Positions 19,059-26,346 of a DNA stretch of 38,162 nt are shown in pieces; position 1 is the stretch's first letter, and each line of letters begins with the position of its first letter. The stretch is taken from positions 1 through 38,162 of the forward strand of contig JADHMR010000009.1 in the NCBI GenBank assembly GCA_016779945.1, read 5' to 3'. Position numbers and translations under genes: made by a program. This DNA is from Bacteroidia bacterium. GTDB lineage: Bacteria; Bacteroidota; Bacteroidia; NS11-12g; UBA9320. The notes beneath the pieces are model-generated. The model saw only the letters and a program-made list of their open reading frames with translations. It was not told where the DNA came from and did not search any database.

Positions 19059-20864
19059 ATGGCTTCATTAGTTGAATGCACACAGGTTTTAGACCGAAGG
19101 CTGACAAAACATTTGTTACGCCGTGCCTGCTTCCAATATTCTAAATCACAGTTAGATCAATTTACCGGTAAGACCCCAGCTGAGGTTATAAATTCTCTTT
19201 CAATTGCCAAATCTTTCTCTTGGGAATGGCCGAATGATCCAGTTACTACTGGCAATAATTCAAATTGTGCCAATACTCAAGATGGGTATTGGCTAAATGA
19301 TTCCAATTGGACCAATTTATCTTATCCTTGTAGACAACCCCCCAAAAGAGGCATGGTAACGGGTTGGTGGTGGTACAATGCCATCAAGCAAAACACCCTC
19401 ATTGACAAACTCACTTGGTTTTTGTTTACGACATTTACGGTATCCAAAGATGATGGGTCAGGAAAATCAGCCCATTTTTTTGATTACCTCAATCTGCTTC
19501 AATTTTACGCTGACAAAAGCGTAAAAGACCTAGCTAGAAAAATCACCTTTGACAACGCCATGCTTTATTACCTAGACAATGGTGATAACAACAATAATAA
19601 CCCCAATGAAAATTACGCTCGGGAGTTTTTGGAGCTTTTCACCATAGGTAAGGGTCCGCAAGTGGCAGAGGGTGATTATACCAATTATACTGAACACGAT
19701 GTGGTGCAGGCCGCCCGTGTCTTTTCAGGTATAAAATTTAAGCAAAACAGAGACAATCTTGATTTAGATATTGTCAAATTCCCACATTATCCCAACGGCA
19801 TCCCCATGGGTTACATTAATGTGAACAAACATGATTCTGGTGATAAAACCTTCAGCTATGCCTTTGGTAATCAAGTCGTCAATGGAGGGAGCACTGTTGA
19901 GGCTATAGAAACTGAGTTGGATGATTTTGTTGATATGATTTTTGATAAATTAGAAACTGCCAAAAACTACGTTCGCAAAATGTATCGCATGTATGTTCGG
20001 AGTGAATGGGATCATGAGGTTGAGAATGACATCATCACTCCTTTGGCACAACAACTTCATAATAACGGATACAACTTATTGGAGGTGCTTCAAACTCTAT
20101 TAAAATCAAAACACTTCTTTGATTTGGATGACAGTGATTCGACTAATGAAAATATTGGAGGGATTATTAAAAACCCACTACAGTTTTTTAATGAATTTAT
20201 CACTTTATTAGGAGTTGACATTCCCAACCCTAATGCACCTCAAATGGCTAAAGGATCAACAGATAAATCTAACGAAAACTATAGGTTTTATCTGTTTTGG
20301 TGGAATTTTTGCCATAATACTTTTTTTAGTTTCACTGGTATGAACTTATTTGCGCCATCTACAGTTGCAGGCTATCCAGGTGATTATCAATCACCTGCAT
20401 ATGACAGAGCTTGGTTTAACTCTAATAACATTGTTGCACGTTATAATACTATAATGTCAATAATTGGCAGTTCTTACAGCGACAACTATGGGAATGGGAA
20501 CAACCAAATTCAGGGCATCCAAACTACAAATTCTGGGAATTCATACTTTACTCGAATTTGGACCAATTTTGAAAGTATCAATTTCATTTCTAATAACATT
20601 TCTGATCCTGCAAATGCAGATAGTCTTGTTCAAGAACTTTCGGACTTACTTTATTGTGAAGCTATTGAATTCAACAGAATAACGTATTTCAAAAAATCAT
20701 TAATTCAAGATGGAGAGGTAAGTTACATTTGGTATGATGCTTGGTCAGCTTACACAAATCCAACTGATTTGACAGCTGCTGGAGATGCTGAAATATTTAT
20801 TAAGAACAGGCTTGATAATTTGCTCAAAAGAATGATCAATGCTGCAGAATTTCAGCTCATGTAA
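19059..20864 (+). CDS. DUF1800 family protein
   Basis: 601 aa; LLRRACF, NYAREFLELFTIGKG, DVVQAARVFSG. Paired with a DUF1501 gene. Confidence 0.87.
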   Translation: MASLVECTQVLDRRLTKHLLRRACFQYSKSQLDQFTGKTPAEVINSLSIAKSFSWEWPNDPVTTGNNSNCANTQDGYWLNDSNWTNLSYPCRQPPKRGMVTGWWWYNAIKQNTLIDKLTWFLFTTFTVSKDDGSGKSAHFFDYLNLLQFYADKSVKDLARKITFDNAMLYYLDNGDNNNNNPNENYAREFLELFTIGKGPQVAEGDYTNYTEHDVVQAARVFSGIKFKQNRDNLDLDIVKFPHYPNGIPMGYINVNKHDSGDKTFSYAFGNQVVNGGSTVEAIETELDDFVDMIFDKLETAKNYVRKMYRMYVRSEWDHEVENDIITPLAQQLHNNGYNLLEVLQTLLKSKHFFDLDDSDSTNENIGGIIKNPLQFFNEFITLLGVDIPNPNAPQMAKGSTDKSNENYRFYLFWWNFCHNTFFSFTGMNLFAPSTVAGYPGDYQSPAYDRAWFNSNNIVARYNTIMSIIGSSYSDNYGNGNNQIQGIQTTNSGNSYFTRIWTNFESINFISNNISDPANADSLVQELSDLLYCEAIEFNRITYFKKSLIQDGEVSYIWYDAWSAYTNPTDLTAAGDAEIFIKNRLDNLLKRMINAAEFQLM

Positions 20865-20873
20865 TTTTTAACT

Positions 20874-22526
20874 ATGAAAAGAAGATCTTTTGTTAAATTA
20901 ACCGCTTCTGCTTCTGCCTTGGGATTATTTCCTTCGGAGTTAGGTGCAGCGTTAAAATTGGCTAACACCACTTTAAATTGTGATGTTTCAAATCGAAAGC
21001 TTGTGCTTATTGAGCTCAAAGGCGGAAACGATGGTCTTAATACCCTAATTCCTTATAACAACTACGGGTATTATGCAGGGACTTTACGTCCAGACATACA
21101 TATTCCAGTTACTAACTATAATAATTTAGCTGTAGATATATCAAATAGCGGTTCAAACCAAGATTTGGTGTTTAACCCAGCACTTCTCAGCGGAGCCAAT
21201 GCGGGGTTTAAAGGGCTTTATCAGTCGGGTATGCTGCGGGTGTTACAGTCAGTGGGGTATCCTTCTGCCAACAAAAGCCACTTTGCCTCTATTGACCTGT
21301 GGGCTACGGGCAACGATGGAAACAGTTGGGCCAACGGCAAAGATAGTGGTTGGCTTGGCAGGTTTATGGAACAAGCCTACAGCAGTTTGTTACCCACTAA
21401 TTTCCCACTAGGAATTCAATTAGGCTCTAGCAACACTTGGTTGGGGTTTCATGCGGAGCATGAACACGGAATGGCACTCAATATTGAGGGGCAGAATTCT
21501 GAAAATTTTTACACTGTTCTCAGTGGTTTGGCAGGTCAAGCACCTAACAGTATTCCTCAAGGGACTCACTACGGAAGTGAATTGCAATATATCGTAGATA
21601 CAGATTCGGCAGCTAATACATATGCTGAGGCCATTGAACATTCATTCAACGCTAAGGGTTCAGAAAATTTGGTTTCCTATCCAGATACAGATCTTGCTGA
21701 CCAACTCAAAACCGTAGCACGATTAATTAGGGGTGGTATCGAGACAAAAATTTATATGGTAACTATTGGTGGCTTTGACACGCATAATGCACAGAATCAA
21801 GCTTCGGGCGACATCGATGGTAGACACACGGAACTTTTGACTCAACTATCTTCGGCAGTAGATGCTTTTATGGCAGATATTAATACTGATTCCATTGGTG
21901 ATGATGTTGTTGGGCTCACTTTTTCTGAGTTTGGACGCAAAGCTATGCAAAACGGAAACTTGGGGACAGATCATGGAGAAATTGCACCCATGTTTGTTTT
22001 TGGAAAAGCAGTTCAAGGAGGTGTTTCTGGTATAAATGTTGACCTTACAGAAGCTACTAGTAATAACAACTGGCAAATCAAAACAGTTCAACACGATTAC
22101 AGACAAGTATTTGCTACACTAATGCAAGACTTTTTGGGTGCTGAAAATACGATTATTGACAATGCTTTTTTTGACCAAACCAACAATGAAAGTTTTTCAG
22201 ATAAAAAAATCCATGAGATCATTAAAGCCTCTCATTCTGTGGATGCTAATTGTTACAGTTTAAAAAAAGATGCTTCTGGACTTCAGACATTCTGGGCAAC
22301 CTACCCCAATCCTGTTTATGACAAACTTTTCATCAATCCCCTCATTGCAAATTCCCAAGTAGCTTTTGCTTTTCACCAGACAAATGGTAAGCTTGTAAAA
22401 TCAGGCAGTTTAGATTTAGAGCATGGTTATGGAACTGTAGATATGACTTCATTTCCTAAAGGCATATATATTGTAACACTCCATGGACAAGAAATTAGTG
22501 AAACCAAAAAAATAATAAAAGCCTAA
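20874..22526 (+). CDS. DUF1501 family protein with twin-arginine-like N-terminus and T9SS type A sorting domain
   Basis: MKRRSFVKLTASASALGLF; ELKGGNDGLNTLIP; GGFDTH; FSEFGRKAMQNGNLGTDHG; C-terminal TYPNPVYDKLFI...FPKGIYIVTL...KKIIKA. Confidence 0.9.
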   Translation: MKRRSFVKLTASASALGLFPSELGAALKLANTTLNCDVSNRKLVLIELKGGNDGLNTLIPYNNYGYYAGTLRPDIHIPVTNYNNLAVDISNSGSNQDLVFNPALLSGANAGFKGLYQSGMLRVLQSVGYPSANKSHFASIDLWATGNDGNSWANGKDSGWLGRFMEQAYSSLLPTNFPLGIQLGSSNTWLGFHAEHEHGMALNIEGQNSENFYTVLSGLAGQAPNSIPQGTHYGSELQYIVDTDSAANTYAEAIEHSFNAKGSENLVSYPDTDLADQLKTVARLIRGGIETKIYMVTIGGFDTHNAQNQASGDIDGRHTELLTQLSSAVDAFMADINTDSIGDDVVGLTFSEFGRKAMQNGNLGTDHGEIAPMFVFGKAVQGGVSGINVDLTEATSNNNWQIKTVQHDYRQVFATLMQDFLGAENTIIDNAFFDQTNNESFSDKKIHEIIKASHSVDANCYSLKKDASGLQTFWATYPNPVYDKLFINPLIANSQVAFAFHQTNGKLVKSGSLDLEHGYGTVDMTSFPKGIYIVTLHGQEISETKKIIKA

Positions 22527-22582
22527 TTTTATTTTTAAACTAACCTTAATACTTAAAGAGATTGCCAGTATATTTACAGAAT

Positions 22583-23668
22583 ATGAAATACTATTTCTTA
22601 CTTTTACTTATTGCAATTGGCTGCCAACAAGCCCCTAAACAACCCCAAACAGACGGGCATAGTTGTACACCAACTCAAAGCCGTTTTTCTTCTGCAGTGA
22701 ATACAACTTCTCAAGAATCAACAGAATTCAATGAAGAGGGTATGGTGCTTATCCCTGCCGGCACTTTTTTTATGGGTGGAGATGACGATCAGGCTTGGCG
22801 AGATGAGTACCCAAAGCATGAGGTAGTGGTTGATTCCTTTTGGATGGATGTTCATGAGGTAACCAACGCGCAGTTTGCTGCTTTTGTAGAAGCCACAGGT
22901 TATGTAACCACCGCAGAAAAAGCTGTGGATTGGGAAGAAATAAAAAAAGAATTACCGCCCGGAACCCCAAAACCTGATGATAGTCAGTTGGCACCAGCAT
23001 CACTTGTTTTTGTACCTACAGATAAGCCTGTATCGCTTCGAGATGTAAGCCAATGGTGGCAATGGCGTCAAGGTGCCAACTGGAGACAACCTGAAGGCCC
23101 GTACAGCAGTATAGCTGGAAAAGAAAATCACCCTGTGGTGCATGTCAGTTGGTTTGATGCGGTGGCCTATTGCGAGTGGGCGGGCAAACGATTGCCTACA
23201 GAAGCCGAATGGGAGTATGCAAGCAGAGGCGGACTCAAAGACACAGTTTATGCATGGGGCAATGAAGATTTACGCTCTGGGAAATCCAAAGCCAATACAT
23301 GGGAAGGAGCTTTTCCCTACAGAAACGATGAAAGCGATGGCTTTTATGCTACAGCACCTGTCCAAAGCTATCAGGCAAACGGATATGGCCTCTATGATAT
23401 GGCAGGAAACGTATGGGAATGGTGCAATGACCTTTACCATGAGGACTACTATAAAACCTTAGCCGGTAAAACCTCCCACAACCCACAAGGGCCTGAGACA
23501 AGTTATGATCCAAACGAACCTTATGCGCTAAAGCGTGTAACAAGAGGAGGAAGTTTTTTGTGTCATGACAGTTATTGTAGCGGATATCGAAACAGCATGC
23601 GTATGAAAACAACCCCCGATTCGGGAAGTATGCATACTGGATTTAGAACTGTGATGTCTGCGCTTTGA
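22583..23668 (+). CDS. Formylglycine-generating enzyme (SUMF1/FGE-sulfatase) family lipoprotein
   Basis: Start at 22583 gives lipoprotein signal MKYYFLLLLIAIGCQQ; MVLIPAGTFFMGGDD, KRLPTEAEWEYASRGG, GNVWEWCND, RVTRGGSFLCHDSYCSGYRNSMRMKTTPDSGSMHTGFR. Confidence 0.9.
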   Translation: MKYYFLLLLIAIGCQQAPKQPQTDGHSCTPTQSRFSSAVNTTSQESTEFNEEGMVLIPAGTFFMGGDDDQAWRDEYPKHEVVVDSFWMDVHEVTNAQFAAFVEATGYVTTAEKAVDWEEIKKELPPGTPKPDDSQLAPASLVFVPTDKPVSLRDVSQWWQWRQGANWRQPEGPYSSIAGKENHPVVHVSWFDAVAYCEWAGKRLPTEAEWEYASRGGLKDTVYAWGNEDLRSGKSKANTWEGAFPYRNDESDGFYATAPVQSYQANGYGLYDMAGNVWEWCNDLYHEDYYKTLAGKTSHNPQGPETSYDPNEPYALKRVTRGGSFLCHDSYCSGYRNSMRMKTTPDSGSMHTGFRTVMSAL

Positions 23669-23790
23669 CTCATTTTAATATATTCATCTATTTAGATAGA
23701 TTGATTATTTATAAAGGTTTTGTCATGTTTTTTGATGTGTTTAAAGCCAAAAAGGAGAACCCATTCCTGTGAATCAATTCTACGATTGCG

Positions 23791-23864
23791 TGACCTCGGC
23801 AGGATTCAAACCTGCAACCTTCTGAGCCGTAATCAGATGCGCTATTCAGTTGCGCCACGAGGCC
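23791..23864 (-). tRNA. tRNA-Arg(ACG)
   Basis: Reverse strand GGCCTCG-TG-GCGC...GCGC-A-TCTGA-TTACGGC-TCAGA-AGGTT-GCAGG-TTTGAAT-CCTGC-CGAGGTC-A; all stems pair, with one G-T in the acceptor. Confidence 0.95.
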
Positions 23865-23875
23865 TTTTTCGGGTG

Positions 23876-23906
23876 CAAATATATCTTATTTTACTAAGTG
23901 AACAAA
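23876..23906 (-). promoter_or_regulatory. Promoter of tRNA-Arg
   Basis: Minus strand TTTG-N19-TATATTTG, exact Bacteroidota consensus, 12 bp from tRNA 5' end. Confidence 0.75.
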
Positions 23907-23960
23907 ACTATAAGGCTCGCTTTGTTACATATGTCCTCCACGCAATTAAAAGCATTTGAT

Positions 23961-24034
23961 TTTTGCTAACTTTTGCTAAATCTACTTGTTTTTTGGTAAG
24001 GCTTGGTAAGAGTAATTTATTGCCTTTTGCTAAT
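23961..24034 (+). repeat. Cluster of five TTTTGSTAAN decamers, four in exact 10-bp register
   Basis: TTTTGCTAAC 23961, TTTTGCTAAA 23971, TTTTGGTAAG 23991, GCTTGGTAAG 24001, TTTTGCTAAT 24025. Confidence 0.75.
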
Positions 24035-24107
24035 ACTCGAAATATAATTTTTTGCATATAGCAAAGGTACAAAACACTACAGACCGTATCTTCGTTAAAA
24101 ATTTGGT

Positions 24108-25040
24108 TTGAGTATACTTTATCTTTTTTGTGGACTTACGGTACTGCTTTTAGGTGGCGAGTGGACGCTAAGATCTGCAGTTGCTACTGCTGTGCGTTGG
24201 CGTGTGCCAAAAGTTGTTGTTGGTATGACAATAGTGTCGTTTGCAACATCTTTACCCGAACTTATTACAAGTATTCGTGCAGCAGTTGAAGGACACCCCG
24301 ATTTGTCTTTAAGTAACGTTGTAGGCTCAAACATTGCTAACTTGGGTTTTGTGCTGGGTATTATCCTTTTGTTCGGCCGTATCCAGGTTGAAAAAAGTTT
24401 TTATCGGTTCGACTGGCCCTTAGTTTTCGGTGTTTCGTTAATGCTCTTGTTTTTATTAAGCGATGGTGAAATAAGTTATTTTGATGGGGTATTATTGCTC
24501 TTGCTTTTGGCGCTGGTTATGGGTTATTTAATAAAATTCCAACCCCCTGTGGTTTTGGTTGAAGAATCCGCGCCTAAGGAAACCAAAACGTGGTTGTGGA
24601 TTATCTCTTTTGCAGGGCTTGGCTCTTTGGGTTTGGCTTTTGGTTCCCAGTGGTTGGTTCAGGGTGCTGTGGGGTTGGCACGTGCTTTTGATGTAAGTGA
24701 ACGAATTATAGGGATATCAATTGTGTCTATCGGCACAAGTTTACCAGAGTTAGTTGCTTCTGGCCTGGCATTGGCAAAAAAAGAACAAGGAATTTCAATT
24801 GGAAATTTGATTGGCTCAAACCTCTTTAACATTCTTACTGTATTGGGTATTACTGCCGTTATACACCCACTAAAGTTGATTGATCAACAATTATTGACGT
24901 TAGATATTTGGGTAATGATTGGGTTTTCGTTTTTGTTGTTGCCCTTAGTGTTATTCCCCACACGCTTACAACTTTCGTGGCGCAAAGGGCTTGTTTTATT
25001 GACGAGCTATTTTGTATACCTATCAATTACATTATTTTAA
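24108..25040 (+). CDS. Calcium/sodium antiporter (CaCA family)
   Basis: 310 aa; duplicated alpha-repeats SFATSLPELITSIRAAVEG...NVVGSNIANLGFVLG and SIGTSLPELVASGLAL...NLIGSNLFNILTVLG. TTG start. Confidence 0.9.
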   Translation: MSILYLFCGLTVLLLGGEWTLRSAVATAVRWRVPKVVVGMTIVSFATSLPELITSIRAAVEGHPDLSLSNVVGSNIANLGFVLGIILLFGRIQVEKSFYRFDWPLVFGVSLMLLFLLSDGEISYFDGVLLLLLLALVMGYLIKFQPPVVLVEESAPKETKTWLWIISFAGLGSLGLAFGSQWLVQGAVGLARAFDVSERIIGISIVSIGTSLPELVASGLALAKKEQGISIGNLIGSNLFNILTVLGITAVIHPLKLIDQQLLTLDIWVMIGFSFLLLPLVLFPTRLQLSWRKGLVLLTSYFVYLSITLF

Positions 25041-25041
25041 A

Positions 25042-25084
25042 AAAAAAACACTTGCCTTTTTATTAAAAATAGACAAGTGCTTTA
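25042..25084. terminator. Bidirectional rho-independent terminator between convergent genes
   Basis: AAAAACACTTGCC...GACAAGTGCTTT hairpin between stops at 25040 and 25107. Confidence 0.7.
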
Positions 25085-25106
25085 TATTTAATTAAATCAG
25101 CTATGC

Positions 25107-26114
25107 TTATATCTTCGCTGATTTTACGGTTTTGATAATACGTGCAGCAATCTTGTACGGATCTCCGTTAGAAGCAGGACGACGGTCTTCTAACCAACCT
25201 TTCCAGCCTTTTTCTACGGTCATAATCGGTATGCGAATTGAAGCGCCACGGTCAGAAACACCATAGCTAAATTCATTTATAGACTGTGTTTCGTGTTCAC
25301 CTGTAAGGCGCTGATCGTTGTATGCTCCATATACCTCAATGTGTTCTTTAACCACAGGACGGAAAGCTTCACAGATCTTCTCATATGTTTCTTTAGAACC
25401 GCAAGTTCTAAGAGTAGTGTTAGAAAAGTTAGCATGCATTCCTGACCCATTCCAGTCAGTAGCACCAAGAGGCTTCGGGTGATAATCAATAGCAAGACCA
25501 TAGTCTTCAGCCAAACGCTCTAAAAGATAACGCGCAATCCAAATTTGGTCTCCTGCCTCGGCAGCACCTTTAGCAAATATTTGAAATTCCCACTGTCCTG
25601 GAGCAACCTCGCCGTTAGTTCCTTCAACATTTAAACCAGCCTCTAAACAAATGTCTAGGTGGCGGTCCATAATTTCACGACCAAAAGAGTTTTTGGCGCC
25701 AACTGAACAGTAAAATTGCCCTTGTGGCGTTTGATCTTTTGGAAAGCCTAAGGGTAGATTTGTCTCGGGATCCCAAAGGAAATATTCCTGTTCAAATCCA
25801 AACCAAAAATCATCATCATCATCATCAATGGTAGCACGGCCATTTGATGGGTGTGCAGTACCGTCAGCATTTAAAACCTCTGTCATTACCAAGTATGCGT
25901 TGCTACGAACTGGGTCTGGGTAAATAGCAACAGGTTTTAACAAGCAGTCAGATGATCCTCCTTCGGCTTGTCTTGTCGAGCTACCATCAAAAGACCACAT
26001 GTCAACATCCTCAATTTTTCCTGAAAAGTCGCTCACTACTTTTGTTTTACTACGTAGATTGGCAGTCGGTAGATATCCGTCTAACCAAATGTATTCAAGT
26101 TTTGATTTATTCAT
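25107..26114 (-). CDS. Glutamine synthetase, type II (GSII, beta-grasp)
   Basis: 335 aa; EYIWLDGY, WSFDGSSTRQAEGGSSD, WFGFEQEYF, GTNGEVAPGQWEFQIF, GSGMHANFS, DRGASIRIP. Confidence 0.93.
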   Translation of the reverse strand: MNKSKLEYIWLDGYLPTANLRSKTKVVSDFSGKIEDVDMWSFDGSSTRQAEGGSSDCLLKPVAIYPDPVRSNAYLVMTEVLNADGTAHPSNGRATIDDDDDDFWFGFEQEYFLWDPETNLPLGFPKDQTPQGQFYCSVGAKNSFGREIMDRHLDICLEAGLNVEGTNGEVAPGQWEFQIFAKGAAEAGDQIWIARYLLERLAEDYGLAIDYHPKPLGATDWNGSGMHANFSNTTLRTCGSKETYEKICEAFRPVVKEHIEVYGAYNDQRLTGEHETQSINEFSYGVSDRGASIRIPIMTVEKGWKGWLEDRRPASNGDPYKIAARIIKTVKSAKI

Positions 26115-26135
26115 AATTTTTTAATAAGAGATACA

Positions 26136-26143
26136 CAAAAATA
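26136..26143 (-). promoter_or_regulatory. -7 element for GSII
   Basis: Minus-strand TATTTTTG (TAnnTTTG), 22 bp from the GSII start. Confidence 0.45.
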
Positions 26144-26152
26144 TAATTTTAA

Positions 26153-26176
26153 TGCACCCGTTGAACTTTGAGGGTA
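26153..26176. promoter_or_regulatory. Palindromic site A (ACCC-N12-GGGT)
   Basis: TGCACCCGTTGAACTTTGAGGGTA; 24-nt match frame with site B. Confidence 0.6.
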
Positions 26177-26205
26177 TTTTTTTATTAACGTATATATTAT
26201 TTTTA

Positions 26206-26229
26206 TACACCCCCTAATTTTGTGGGGTA
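26206..26229. promoter_or_regulatory. Palindromic site B (ACCC-N12-GGGT)
   Basis: TACACCCCCTAATTTTGTGGGGTA; same spacing as site A, start-to-start 53 bp. Confidence 0.6.
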
Positions 26230-26313
26230 TTTATTGTGAAAAAAATAAAAAATGAACGAATAACACGTAAAATCAAAATATTCTCTTTTTAATATTAGTC
26301 TATAGATTTAGTG

Positions 26314-26321
26314 TATATTTG
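26314..26321 (+). promoter_or_regulatory. -7 element (TATATTTG) for GSIII
   Basis: TAnnTTTG, 25 bp upstream of ATG 26347. Confidence 0.5.
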
Positions 26322-26346
26322 TTAACCACCTTAACACCTTAATATC

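Noticed and set aside
19329-19360. CRQPPKR in DUF1800 as a sulfatase-type formylglycine motif
   Set aside because: Spacing is C-x-x-P-P-x-R, not C-x-P-x-R; kept only as a testable idea within the FGE finding.
23720-23959. 79-aa plus-strand ORF
   Set aside because: Overlaps tRNA-Arg on the opposite strand and its promoter.
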